This document shows, piece by piece, positions 55,983-63,904 of a DNA stretch of 64,000 nucleotides. How positions within the stretch are numbered: the first letter of the stretch is position 1; every line of letters begins with the position of its first letter. The notes under the pieces are model-generated. The model was given only the letters and a program-made list of their open reading frames with translations, ran no database searches and was not told the origin of the DNA. The position numbers and the translations under genes were made by a program. The DNA is from Hyphomonadaceae bacterium (GTDB taxonomy: Bacteria > Pseudomonadota > Alphaproteobacteria > Caulobacterales > Aquidulcibacteraceae): NCBI GenBank assembly GCA_016791425.1, contig JAEUMQ010000007.1, positions 248,001 through 312,000 of the forward strand, in the 5' to 3' direction.

Positions 55983-56230
55983 TGGCCATCCGCGTCACCC
56001 TCGACCGCATCCTGCTCGAGCGGCGCATGTCGCTGACCGACCTCTCCGAAAAGGTCGGCGTGACGCTCGCCAACCTCTCCATCCTCAAGACCGGCAAGGC
56101 CAAGGCGATCCGCTTCTCCACCCTGACCGCGCTCTGCCGCGTCCTCGATTGCCAGCCCGGCGACCTCCTCGCCTACGAAGCCTCCGCCGACGACATCGAC
56201 GCCGAAGCCGCCGACCAGGCCGCGGAATAA
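55982..56230 (+). CDS. Small Cro/C1-type HTH regulator paired with DUF2975
   Basis: This 82-residue DNA-binding protein has the HTH motif MSLTDLSEKVGVTLANLSILKTGKAKAIRF. The second part, LTALCRVLDCQPGDLLAYE, is typical of the YozG-like branch that always follows or precedes DUF2975 or DUF3098-like membrane proteins. The acidic tail (DDIDAEAADQAAE) is not part of the fold. The gene is translationally coupled to the DUF2975 gene by a TGATG overlap, so they are made together. The regulated promoter is likely its own. Confidence 0.88.
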   Translation: MAIRVTLDRILLERRMSLTDLSEKVGVTLANLSILKTGKAKAIRFSTLTALCRVLDCQPGDLLAYEASADDIDAEAADQAAE

Positions 56231-56305
56231 GCTCCCGCGCCATTTCACGTGGTAGATTGTGGGTGAACGACTCGCTACCGCGAGCGCTAGGCGCGCGAGA
56301 TACGC

Positions 56306-57130
56306 ATGACCGGCTTTTGGAGCTTCATTTCTATCCTAGTCGCAACGGCTGTTGCAGGACTCATAGTCGTTGCGCTCCAACAGCCGGTGTCCATGATGTT
56401 CAACAGTGATCGGCTCAGGGCTGACTACTACCCTGGTCCATGGCGCCCATATCCAGAGGTCAACCCCCGAAACTCCACACCACGTAGTCCGCAATCGATA
56501 GAGGAAATGAACAGGCAACGCTTCCTGTCTGGCGAGCACGATGATTTCCCGATAGCTCTGTTGGAGATCACTAATCCCGGACGTGAAGAGGTGCGGGATA
56601 TCTCGATCGTCTTCCCATACAAGATGGACGCAATTGTTCGCGTCCAAGAAGGGAAGCAGTTTGTAGCCCACGAACAGGATCGGATGGTCGTAGATCCGCT
56701 CCAACCTGGAGAGTCTGCTCGACTGTATGTGTTCTTCAGTGTGGGAACGAATTTCTCTGATTTCGCAAGGATACAAACTTTTTCAAGCCAAGGCCCGATC
56801 GTTCTGAATGCTCGTCACTACAAGCGGAAGGTTTCGGGAGACTACACTTACGAATTTATCGACGAACACGGGGTGCTGTTGTTTAGCATCCTCCTATTCT
56901 TGATCGTCGGTCTCTGCATTTTTTACGCTGCTCTACAAGAACACTACTACAGGCAATTGCTGGGAGACCCAGCGTGGTATTCACGCGAGCAGAAGCGTTT
57001 CGCCTTAGCGCCCAATTCATTTAAGCCAATGCTGAAAGAAGAGCTTCAGCAAGCGCTCGCCAAAGAGGCAGAGCGCAAGGCACGTACCGCACGTTCGGAT
57101 CGCGACACTGATGACAAGGTCGAGCACTAA
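56306..57130 (+). CDS. Unknown membrane protein, AT-richer than neighbours
   Basis: This 274-residue protein has an N-terminal transmembrane helix (about 5-28, SFISILVATAVAGLIVVALQ) and a middle extracytoplasmic domain (about 30-190) with LEITNPGREEVRDISIVFPY, which resembles a beta-rich fold. A second transmembrane helix (about 194-218, LLFSILLFLIVGLCIFYAAL) and a charged C-terminal tail (EELQQALAKEAERKARTARSDR) complete it. No family is recognised. Its codon use is clearly different from adjacent genes (frequent CTA, AGA, TTG and ATA-type choices and A/T third bases), which suggests recent acquisition. It lies between the HTH pair and a small lipoprotein gene. Confidence 0.78.
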   Translation: MTGFWSFISILVATAVAGLIVVALQQPVSMMFNSDRLRADYYPGPWRPYPEVNPRNSTPRSPQSIEEMNRQRFLSGEHDDFPIALLEITNPGREEVRDISIVFPYKMDAIVRVQEGKQFVAHEQDRMVVDPLQPGESARLYVFFSVGTNFSDFARIQTFSSQGPIVLNARHYKRKVSGDYTYEFIDEHGVLLFSILLFLIVGLCIFYAALQEHYYRQLLGDPAWYSREQKRFALAPNSFKPMLKEELQQALAKEAERKARTARSDRDTDDKVEH

Positions 57131-57155
57131 GAATTCTTTCCGGCTACACTAAAAA

Positions 57156-57182
57156 GGGCGCTCCGGTCTCCCGAAGCGCCCC
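57156..57182. terminator. Bidirectional rho-independent terminator
   Basis: GGGCGCT pairs with AGCGCCC around a 12-nt loop that itself can pair as CGG-GAGA-CCG on the minus strand. AAAAA lies on the left and GATTTT on the right, so a U-run follows on both strands. It serves the convergent genes at 56306-57130 and 57206-57472. Confidence 0.88.
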
Positions 57183-57205
57183 GATTTTCCGTAGACGGAC
57201 GAAGC

Positions 57206-57472
57206 TTAGTGCTTCGCCGGCTCGCTGGGCGAGGTCGCCGGATTGTCGTCCGTCGCGGCCGCCACGGCGTTCGCCGCGTCATTGGTCGCGCCTTCGACAG
57301 CCTCGCCGGCAGCCGAAGCGGCCGCGCCCACGTCAGCGGCTGCGCCTTCGACCGCTTCGCCGGCGGAGGTGGCCGCCGCTTCCGCGTCCGTCGAAGCCTT
57401 TTCCTGTTCGGCTTGGCTGCACGCGCCGAGCGCGATGACCGCGACCGCGGCGATGGCGTGGATGATTCTCAT
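57206..57472 (-). CDS. Small Ala-rich lipoprotein with an internal repeat
   Basis: This 88-residue protein has a lipoprotein signal peptide (MRIIHAIAAVAVIALGAC, lipobox ALGAC, Cys18). The mature part is Ala/Glu/Asp-rich and probably helical, with a repeated segment SAGEAVEGAAADVG / SAAGEAVEGATNDAAN, each about 17 residues. It resembles small entericidin-like or stress-linked lipoproteins only in composition. The ATG has GGGAGACAGGGA-like purines just upstream on the minus strand. It is followed by a strong rho-independent terminator and therefore ends its own transcript. Confidence 0.8.
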   Translation of the reverse strand: MRIIHAIAAVAVIALGACSQAEQEKASTDAEAAATSAGEAVEGAAADVGAAASAAGEAVEGATNDAANAVAAATDDNPATSPSEPAKH

Positions 57473-57568
57473 TCCCTGTCTCCCTTGACCCGGCCCGTCC
57501 GAAGTCCCGGAGAGCCCCCGGGCGAGCCCCGGCGAGGCCCTTTTACCGGGTTTGACGCCCCCGCCAAG

Positions 57569-58288
57569 CTACCCGGCTGCGACCGCCTTCCGCTGCATGT
57601 CCCCGAGCGCCATGCACCCGGCCTTCGCCAGCCGCATCATTTCGTCGAATTCCGCGCCCGTGAACGGCCGCTTCTCGCCCGTCGCCTGCAGCTCCACCAA
57701 CCGCCCGTCGCCGCACAGCACGAAGTTGGCGTCGACCTCCGCCGCGACATCCTCGGCGTAGTCGAGATCGAGCACGACGGCGCCCTCGAACACCCCGCAC
57801 GACACCGCCGACACCTGCCCCGTCACCGGGTTCGCTTTGATCACGCCTTCGCTCACCAGGTATGCGCACGCCTTGGAGAGCGCGACCCACGCGCCGGTGA
57901 TCGCCGCCGTGCGCGTGCCGCCATCCGCCTGGATCACGTCGCAATCGAGCGTGATCGTGCGGTCCCCGAGCAGCGCAAGGTCGGTCACCGAGCGCAGCGC
58001 CCGCCCGATCAGCCGCTGGATTTCCTGCGTGCGTCCGCTCTGCTTGCCCTGCGCCGCCTCGCGCCGACCGCGCGTGTGCGTCGCGCGCGGCAGCATGCCG
58101 TATTCGCCCGTCACCCAGCCCTTGCCTTGTCCGCGCAGCCAGCCCGGCACGCCCTGTTCGACGCTCGCCGTGCAGAGCACATGCGTGTGCCCGAACTTCG
58201 CCAGGCACGAGCCTTCCGCATAGCGTGTCGCGCCCGTCTCCAGCGCCACCGCGCGCAATTCATCCTGTTTGCGGCCCGATGGACGCAT
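57569..58288 (-). CDS. rph: Ribonuclease PH
   Basis: This 239-residue phosphorolytic 3'-5' exoribonuclease trims tRNA 3' ends. It begins [44 protein letters not shown]. Other blocks are [27 protein letters not shown] near residue 85, [24 protein letters not shown] near 115, and the catalytic Asp-containing [17 protein letters not shown] near 178. Length and motifs match Rph. In the usual alphaproteobacterial order it is divergent and next to hrcA, but here a VapBC module lies between them. Confidence 0.96.
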   Translation of the reverse strand: MRPSGRKQDELRAVALETGATRYAEGSCLAKFGHTHVLCTASVEQGVPGWLRGQGKGWVTGEYGMLPRATHTRGRREAAQGKQSGRTQEIQRLIGRALRSVTDLALLGDRTITLDCDVIQADGGTRTAAITGAWVALSKACAYLVSEGVIKANPVTGQVSAVSCGVFEGAVVLDLDYAEDVAAEVDANFVLCGDGRLVELQATGEKRPFTGAEFDEMMRLAKAGCMALGDMQRKAVAAG

Positions 58289-58348
58289 CTGCTCATCCCC
58301 TCTGTCAGCAAGCCGCCTTCATGCGCGCGTCCGCCGCGCGGAGCAAGC

Positions 58349-58747
58349 TCAAGGCTCGATCAGCTTCAGCGTCGGAAACGCCGTCCGATAGCGCTTCGGA
58401 TCCCGCGTCAGCAGCTTCGCATCGGCGCTCAACGCATGCGCCCCAATGAAGAAGTCGGGAAGGATGCTCTCGCGTTTCCCTGAGCGTCGTCGATACGCCG
58501 CATAGGCGCGCCCGGCGAGGAACAGCGCATCATCGGACATGATCAGCCGCGTCACGCCAAGCTTGCCAATGGCACGGTCCAGGTCCGCTCGATCCGAAAA
58601 GCCCACCGCCAGCTCGGAATATACGACCTGGCTCATCGCCACGCCTTCGCTTTCGAACACTTCGGCGAGCGCCTCTCGGCTGCCTGTGTGAAACGCCGAC
58701 TTAGGATCGAGAACGTCGATGATGACGTTCGTATCGACATGGATCAT
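58349..58747 (-). CDS. vapC: VapC-type PIN-domain toxin ribonuclease
   Basis: This 132-residue PIN-domain protein has four acidic metal-binding residues in the usual order: [14 protein letters not shown] (Asp5), VVYSELAVGF (Glu near 45), LPDFFIGAHALS (Asp near 99) and LLTRDPKRY (Asp near 117). All are present, so an active Mg-dependent endoribonuclease is expected; known VapC toxins cleave tRNA or rRNA. It overlaps the upstream antitoxin gene as ATGA on the minus strand, forming a standard type II toxin-antitoxin operon. It sits between rph and hrcA. Confidence 0.93.
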   Translation of the reverse strand: MIHVDTNVIIDVLDPKSAFHTGSREALAEVFESEGVAMSQVVYSELAVGFSDRADLDRAIGKLGVTRLIMSDDALFLAGRAYAAYRRRSGKRESILPDFFIGAHALSADAKLLTRDPKRYRTAFPTLKLIEP

Positions 58748-58995
58748 TCGCCCGTTTCATCCGGCGGGCCCCGCGTGTCCATCATCAACTCGTCGGCGGG
58801 CGGTCCCTCCCAGATACCGGCGAGCCCCTCCCAGCTCTTCAACAGAGCTTCGACACTTTTGCGCTGTGCGCGGATCACCACATCGCCGCTTGGCTGAATG
58901 TCGAACGCCACCTTGTCCCCTGGCTTGAGGTGCAGGTGCTCCCGCACCCGCTTGGGTAGAGTGACCTGCCCCTTGACGGTAAGTGAATGACCCAT
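58744..58995 (-). CDS. vapB: VapB/AbrB-type antitoxin
   Basis: This 83-residue protein has an N-terminal SpoVT/AbrB swapped-hairpin DNA-binding domain (about residues 2-50): [30 protein letters not shown], followed by IRAQRKS. The C-terminal half is flexible and acidic ([19 protein letters not shown]) and would wrap the VapC toxin. It starts 4 bp from a direct repeat of GAAGTATTACA (58999-59009 and 59018-59028), which is probably its operator, and overlaps vapC at its stop. Confidence 0.92.
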   Translation of the reverse strand: MGHSLTVKGQVTLPKRVREHLHLKPGDKVAFDIQPSGDVVIRAQRKSVEALLKSWEGLAGIWEGPPADELMMDTRGPPDETGE

Positions 58996-58998
58996 GCC

Positions 58999-59028
58999 GA
59001 AGTATTACATTTCGTCAGAAGTATTACA
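58999..59028. promoter_or_regulatory. Direct-repeat operator candidate upstream of vapBC
   Basis: GAAGTATTACA occurs twice, starting 19 bp apart, immediately upstream of the vapB ATG. The spacing is close to two helical turns, so two antitoxin dimers could bind on the same face. AT-rich units of this kind stand out from the GC-rich surroundings. Confidence 0.65.
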
Positions 59029-59078
59029 AGGCGAGAGCCCTTTGCTCCCCTCCGCCGCCTCGCTACCTAAGACCCCCG

Positions 59079-60146
59079 ATGCCCGCCGCATCCGACCTCG
59101 CCACCCTCGACGCCCGCTCCCGCGAGATCTTCCGCGAGATCGTCGAGAACTACCTCGCCACTGGCGAGCCCGTCGGCTCGCGCACGCTTTCCAAGCTGGG
59201 CGCGCTCCAGCTTTCCCCAGCCTCGATCCGCAACATCATGGCCGACCTCGCGGCCCTCGGCCTCCTCGACGCCCCCCACGCCATGGCCGGCCGCCGTCCA
59301 ACCCAGACCGGCCTCCGCTTCTTCGTCGATAGCCTCCTGGAGCTGGGCGACCTCGCCCCCGAGGAGCGCCGCGAGATCGAGCACCAGATCACCGACGCCG
59401 GCCGCAGCCCGCAGGACGTCCTCGGCGCCGCGTCCGAACTGCTCTCCGGCCTCGCCGGCGGCGCCGGCCTCGTCCTTTCGCCAACCCGCGACGCGCCCGT
59501 GAAGCATGCCGAGCTCGTCTCCATCGGCCCGGCCCAGGCCCTGCTCGTGCTCGTCTTCGAGGACGGCCAGATCGAGAATCGCCTCGTCTCCGCCCCGCCC
59601 GGGCTGACGCAGAGCGCGCTCGCCGAGGCCACCAATTATCTGAACGCCCGCTTCAAGGGCAAAACCCTGAGCGAAGCCCGCGCGGCGGCCGCCGAGGCGC
59701 TGGCGCGCGACAAGGCCGCCCTCGACGCCGCCGCCGCCGATCTCGTCAACAGGGGCCTGGTCGAATGGTCGGGCGAGGATCCCCTCGCCGGCCGCTCGCT
59801 GATCGTGCGCGGCCGCGCCAATCTTCTCTCCGGCGAGGCCGCCGCCGATCTCGACCGCGTGAAGCGCCTGTTCGACGACCTGGAGAAATCCAAGGAGCTC
59901 GCCCAGCTCCTCGACCTCGCCCGCGAGGGCGAGGCCGTGCGCATCTTCATCGGCTCGGAGAACCCATTATTTTCGCTTTCGGGTTCGAGCCTGATCGTCG
60001 CGCCCTATATGAGCGCGGAGCGCAAGGTCGTCGGCGCGCTCGGAATCATCGGGCCGACGCGATTGAATTATGCCCGGGTGATCCCGGTTGTGGACTATAC
60101 CGCCCGCGTGGTCGGCCGCGTGCTCGGCCGCGCCAATGTCGAGTAG
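59079..60146 (+). CDS. hrcA: Heat-inducible transcriptional repressor HrcA
   Basis: This 355-residue repressor of groESL or dnaK heat-shock operons binds CIRCE elements. The N-terminal winged-helix domain (about 1-85) begins [34 protein letters not shown]-like middle part and an inserted dimerising domain follow. The C-terminal RVFIGSENP-like block is seen here as [24 protein letters not shown] near residue 288, and [22 protein letters not shown] near 325. The start MPAASD was chosen; upstream frame sequence is not conserved. No CIRCE inverted repeat was seen in front of it. grpE follows after 26 bp. Confidence 0.95.
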   Translation: MPAASDLATLDARSREIFREIVENYLATGEPVGSRTLSKLGALQLSPASIRNIMADLAALGLLDAPHAMAGRRPTQTGLRFFVDSLLELGDLAPEERREIEHQITDAGRSPQDVLGAASELLSGLAGGAGLVLSPTRDAPVKHAELVSIGPAQALLVLVFEDGQIENRLVSAPPGLTQSALAEATNYLNARFKGKTLSEARAAAAEALARDKAALDAAAADLVNRGLVEWSGEDPLAGRSLIVRGRANLLSGEAAADLDRVKRLFDDLEKSKELAQLLDLAREGEAVRIFIGSENPLFSLSGSSLIVAPYMSAERKVVGALGIIGPTRLNYARVIPVVDYTARVVGRVLGRANVE

Positions 60147-60172
60147 GTTGAAATCTGGAGGTGTTGAGCCGA

Positions 60173-60802
60173 ATGGCGGACGAGACTGAAACCCAGGACG
60201 AAGCAAGCCCCCAAGGCGCCCCGCGCGAGCTCTCCGCGGAGGAACGCATCGCTCAGCTCGAGGCCGAGGTGGCGAAGCTGAAGGACGAGCACCTGCGCGC
60301 GCTCGCCGAAGCTGAAAACACCCGCCGCCGCGGCGAGAAACAGGCGCATGAGGCCCGCGCCTACGCCATCGACCGCTTCGCCCGCGATCTGCTTCCCGTC
60401 GCCGACACCATGGCCCGCGCGCTCGCCAGCGTGACGCCCGAGGTCCGCGCTTCCGACGAGGCGGTCCGCAACCTCTTCGAGGGCGTCGAGCTCACCGAGC
60501 GCGCCCTCATCGACGCCTTCACCCGCCACGGCCTCAAGCGTGTTGGCGAGAAGGGCGAGAAGTTCGATCCGAACCTGCACCAGGCCGCCGCCCAGATCCC
60601 CTCCGAGCACCCCGCCGGCCACGTCGCCGAGATCATGACCCCCGGCTACCTGCTGGGAGACCGCACCATCCGCGCGGCTCTCGTCGCCGTTTCCCTGGGC
60701 CGGCCCGCGAGCGTCCGAACGGAAGAATCACCGCCCCCCGGCCAAGCGTCCGGGCACTCGCCCAGCCAGTCCTCCGGCCCCTCGGTCGACTTCAAGGTCT
60801 GA
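60173..60802 (+). CDS. grpE: Nucleotide exchange factor GrpE
   Basis: This 209-residue co-chaperone of DnaK has an N-terminal acidic region and a long dimeric coiled coil (about 20-90, RIAQLEAEVAKLKDEHLRAL through ENTRRRGEKQAHEARAY). The family block FARDLLPVADTMARAL lies near 70. The C-terminal beta domain ends PGYLLGDRTIRAALVAVS near 160, and a Ser/Pro/Gly-rich tail follows. The ATG was chosen because GGAGG lies at a suitable distance; the GTG at 60161 abuts the ribosome site. It is co-directional with hrcA. A weak CCCCG/CGGGG hairpin with TTTAA follows it. Confidence 0.95.
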   Translation: MADETETQDEASPQGAPRELSAEERIAQLEAEVAKLKDEHLRALAEAENTRRRGEKQAHEARAYAIDRFARDLLPVADTMARALASVTPEVRASDEAVRNLFEGVELTERALIDAFTRHGLKRVGEKGEKFDPNLHQAAAQIPSEHPAGHVAEIMTPGYLLGDRTIRAALVAVSLGRPASVRTEESPPPGQASGHSPSQSSGPSVDFKV

Positions 60803-60817
60803 GCAGCTTCCTCCTTG

Positions 60818-60835
60818 CCCCGCCAATGGACGGGG
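60818..60835 (+). terminator. Weak hairpin after grpE
   Basis: CCCCG pairs with CGGGG around an 8-nt loop and is followed by TTTAA, 16 bp after the grpE stop. The stem is short, so this is a modest terminator candidate. Confidence 0.4.
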
Positions 60836-60875
60836 TTTAACGCTCGGCCCCGAATCTTGAGCGGGGAGGATACGC

Positions 60876-62672
60876 ATGCGGAACATTCTTTTGGCTGGCG
60901 CGGCGGTTGCCGCCGGCCTGATCGGCCTCTCTTCCACGGCCCTGGCCCAACCCCGCACCGAAGGCGCCGACGTCGGGGCCGACGCCGCGACCCGCGGCCG
61001 TCTCTCCCAGGGCCAGTCCATCGCCGGGAAGCTCGACCCGGCCAATGACGCCGACTGGTACCGCATCCGCCTCAATTCAGGCCGCACCTATCGCTTCACG
61101 CTGAACGGCGAGGGCGAACCTGCCCTGGCCGACCCGGTCTTGAACATCTACGGCGCGTCCGGCGGCGACCCTCTCGCGACCAATGACGATTCCGGCGGCA
61201 CGCTGAATTCGGCCCTCTCCTTCACGCCTGAGCGTTCCGGCAATTACTTCGTCGGCGCCAGCGGCTTCGGCGAGAACCCGACCGGCAATTACGTGCTCGC
61301 CGTTTCCCGCGGCGAGCGCCCCGCGGCGCCTGTGGCGCTCACGGTCGGCCAGGACGGCTCCGGCGCCATCGCCGCCGCCGGCGAGCGCGACCGCTTCCGC
61401 GTCCGGCTCGAAGCCGGCCAGACCTACCGCTTCGCGCTCAAGGGCGCGGGCGATTCCCCGCTGCGCGATCCGTTCCTCTCGGTGCTCAACGCCAGCGGCG
61501 GCGGCGAGCCGCTCGCCTCGGACGACGACAGCGGCGGCGAGCTTTCTTCCTACATCGAGTTCGCGCCGACCGTGTCAGGCAATTACCTGCTCGAAGCGCG
61601 CTCCTTCAACGACGAGGAAACCGGCGGCTACACGCTCACCACCCGCGTCGGCGACGTGCCGGGCGATGCCTCCACCGACATCACCCTCGCCATCGGCCAG
61701 GGCTCGCGCCTCGACAAGCTGCAGCCCGAGGGCGACACCGACTGGTTCAAGGTCGAGCTCACCCAGGGCCAGACCATCCGCATCAAGCTCGACAGCGGCG
61801 GCGCCGAGCCGGCGCTCGCCGATCCGATGCTCGTGGTGCACGGCGCCGACGGCGCCGAGCTCGCCCGCGACGATGACTCGGGCGAAGGCCTCAACGCCTA
61901 TCTCGAGTTCACCGCCCCGACCGCCGGCGCGTATTTCCTCGAGGCGCGCGGCTTCCAGGACGGCGCCCTCGGCGCCTATCAGCTCACCGTCACCGACGGC
62001 GAGGTCCCGGCCACGATCGAGACCGACGAAGCCCTCGCGGTCAACGAAGCCCGCACCGGCAAGATCGGCGCGGTCAACGACGCCGACTGGTTCCGCGTCA
62101 GCCTCGTGGAAGGCCGCACCTATCGCTTCAATGCCGAAAGCGCCGGCGAAGCCGCCTTCGATCCGGTGCTCGCGCTCATGGGCCCGGACGGCGCCAAGCT
62201 TGTCGAGGATGATGACGGCGGCACCGGCGCCAACGCCTACATCACCTTCACCGCCCCCAAGAGCGGCGACTATTTCGCCGCCGTCTCCGCTTTCGGCGGC
62301 CAGGCGACCGGCGACTACTCGATCCGCTATTCCGATACCGAGATCGCCGGCGATCAGGGTACGGACGAACACCTGAGCGGCGACGACGACGGCCGCGCCA
62401 GCCGCATCGACTTCAGCGGCGACGCCGACGCGTTCAACGTCTCGGTCACGGCAGGCCAGCGCTACCGCATCGCGGTGGCGGGCGCCGCGCCGAACCGTCT
62501 GGCGAGCCCGCGCGTCTCGGTGCAGCCCGCCGGCGGCGGAACCGCGCTCGCTTCCGGCGCCGGCCCGCTCACGGTCCGCGCCCCCGAAGGCGCCGACTCG
62601 CTGATGGTGGTCGTCACCGGCGCGGGCGGCGCGACCGGCGGCTACAACCTCACGGTCCGCAAGCTGCCGTAA
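60876..62672 (+). CDS. Secreted protein made of repeated PPC (pre-peptidase C-terminal) beta domains
   Basis: This 598-residue protein has a signal peptide (MRNILLAGAAVAAGLIGLSSTALAQ). About five PPC-like domains of roughly 105-115 residues follow. Each shows a D-W/F-x-R/K-V/I-x-L strand (ADWYRIRL, RDRFRVRL, TDWFKVEL, ADWFRVSL, ADAFNVSV), a middle D-P motif and an acidic DDDSGG turn that may bind calcium (NDDSGG, DDDSGG, DDDSGE, DDDGGT). A G-x-Y strand closes each one. PPC domains normally sit at the ends of secreted peptidases; here no catalytic domain is present. A strong terminator follows. The role is unknown, perhaps adhesion or surface binding. Confidence 0.88.
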   Translation: MRNILLAGAAVAAGLIGLSSTALAQPRTEGADVGADAATRGRLSQGQSIAGKLDPANDADWYRIRLNSGRTYRFTLNGEGEPALADPVLNIYGASGGDPLATNDDSGGTLNSALSFTPERSGNYFVGASGFGENPTGNYVLAVSRGERPAAPVALTVGQDGSGAIAAAGERDRFRVRLEAGQTYRFALKGAGDSPLRDPFLSVLNASGGGEPLASDDDSGGELSSYIEFAPTVSGNYLLEARSFNDEETGGYTLTTRVGDVPGDASTDITLAIGQGSRLDKLQPEGDTDWFKVELTQGQTIRIKLDSGGAEPALADPMLVVHGADGAELARDDDSGEGLNAYLEFTAPTAGAYFLEARGFQDGALGAYQLTVTDGEVPATIETDEALAVNEARTGKIGAVNDADWFRVSLVEGRTYRFNAESAGEAAFDPVLALMGPDGAKLVEDDDGGTGANAYITFTAPKSGDYFAAVSAFGGQATGDYSIRYSDTEIAGDQGTDEHLSGDDDGRASRIDFSGDADAFNVSVTAGQRYRIAVAGAAPNRLASPRVSVQPAGGGTALASGAGPLTVRAPEGADSLMVVVTGAGGATGGYNLTVRKLP

Positions 62673-62697
62673 GGCTCAGTCTCGATCGCAAACGAAG

Positions 62698-62722
62698 GAG
62701 CCGGCGCCCACAGCGCCGGCTC
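62698..62722 (+). terminator. Rho-independent terminator after the PPC gene
   Basis: GAGCCGGCGC pairs with GCGCCGGCTC around CCACA, a perfect 10-bp stem with a 5-nt loop, followed by TTCTTTAT. It ends the transcript of the PPC-repeat gene. Confidence 0.88.
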
Positions 62723-62755
62723 TTCTTTATCCGCCCACGGAGCAAACGAGGCGCT

Positions 62756-62814
62756 TTCCTCCTCCGTTCACGGGGGAGGTGGTCGCGGAGCGACCGGAGG
62801 GAGCGCAGCCGCGC
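62756..62814. repeat. Two-hairpin intergenic repeat, copy D
   Basis: CCTCCTCCGT-TC-ACGGGGGAGG forms the first stem with one T-G wobble pair. GGTCGC-GGA-GCGACC forms the second. GGAGGGAGCGCAGC follows. It lies between the PPC gene terminator and the stop of the convergent aldo/keto reductase gene. Confidence 0.85.
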
Positions 62815-62818
62815 CGCG

Positions 62819-63904
62819 TTACGAAACCGCCCCTCTTCGATCGGCGCCCACGCGCTCGACCATCCAGCCCGGATACTCCACCTTCAGCTTCGAGACCTCG
62901 TCAAGCTTCGCCAGCTCCTCGCCCGTGAGCTTCACCTCCGCGGCCTTGAGATTGTCCTGGAGCTGCTCCGGCGTCTTCGCGCCGATGATCACGCTCGTCA
63001 CATGGCTCTGGTGCAGCAGCCACGCGAGCGCGATCCGCGCCGCCGATGCCCCGCGCGCCTCGCCCATCGGCCGCATCGCATCGACGATGTCGTAAGCCTT
63101 CTCCTTGTCGATCGGCGGGAAATCGAAGGTCGTCCGCCGCGCATCGTTCGGCCCGCCGCCTTCGCGCCCGAACTTGCCGGAGAGGAAGCCGCCCGCCAGC
63201 GGGCTCCACGGCAGGATCGCCAGCTCGTCCTCCTTCGCCAGCGGAACCACCTCGCGCTCCAGGTCGCGCCCCGCGATCGAATAATACATCTGCAGCGACT
63301 CGAACCGCACCAGCTTGTCGCGCGCCGAAATCCCCAGCGCCTTCGCGATCCGATAGGCCGGCAGGTTGCACAGCCCCACATACCGCACGCGGCCCGAGCG
63401 CACGATGTCGTCGAGCGCATCGAGCGTCTCCTCGATCGGCGTCAAAGGATCGTCGCCATGGATCTGGTAGAGATCGATGTGCTCCAACCCGAGCCGCGTC
63501 AGGCTCGCATCCACCGCATCGAACAGGTGCTTGCGCGAGAGCCCATTGACGTTCTGCGCCTTCGCGCGCCGCGCCGCCTCCGCCTTCTCCGCCTCCGGCG
63601 CGTCGTCGCCGACCGGATGCGCGACGCGCGCGAACGCCTTCGTCGCCACGACGATTTCGTCGCGCGGCAGCGCCAGCGCGGAGATCGCATTGCCGAGCAG
63701 GCGCTCGGAATCCCCCGCCGAATAGACGTTCGCGGTGTCGAAGAAGTTCACCCCCGCATCGAACGACGCCCGCACCAGCGCCGTCGCCTCCTCCTCGCCG
63801 AGCGAGCCGATCGCGCGCCACGCATTGGCCGCGCCGAACGTCATCGTGCCGAGGCAGATCTCCGACACCAGCAATCCCGTGCGCCCGAGCTTCTTCATCC
63901 GCAT
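62819..63904 (-). CDS. Aldo/keto reductase
   Basis: This 361-residue NADPH-dependent (beta/alpha)8-barrel oxidoreductase begins MRMKKLGRTGLLVSEICLGTMTFG. The catalytic Asp and Tyr lie in FFDTANVYSAGDSE near residue 58, with the Lys in VVATKAF near 86. The catalytic His is in YQIHGDDPLTPIEET near 145. NADPH-binding residues are in VIIGAKTPEQLQDNLKA near 315. The branch resembles AKR11/YajO-like enzymes with a broad carbonyl substrate range. AAAGGAC precedes the ATG. Only 96 bp remain upstream in the window, with no further gene visible. Confidence 0.92.
   Translation of the reverse strand: MRMKKLGRTGLLVSEICLGTMTFGAANAWRAIGSLGEEEATALVRASFDAGVNFFDTANVYSAGDSERLLGNAISALALPRDEIVVATKAFARVAHPVGDDAPEAEKAEAARRAKAQNVNGLSRKHLFDAVDASLTRLGLEHIDLYQIHGDDPLTPIEETLDALDDIVRSGRVRYVGLCNLPAYRIAKALGISARDKLVRFESLQMYYSIAGRDLEREVVPLAKEDELAILPWSPLAGGFLSGKFGREGGGPNDARRTTFDFPPIDKEKAYDIVDAMRPMGEARGASAARIALAWLLHQSHVTSVIIGAKTPEQLQDNLKAAEVKLTGEELAKLDEVSKLKVEYPGWMVERVGADRRGAVS

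Noticed and set aside
55365-56230. DUF2975/HTH pair as a toxin-antitoxin system
   Set aside because: The membrane protein is four-helix and over 200 residues, and the family is a known regulator/membrane pair without toxin features.
58996-59078. CIRCE element in front of hrcA
   Set aside because: No TTAGCACTC-type inverted repeat was found; only the direct repeats that fit the vapB operator are present.
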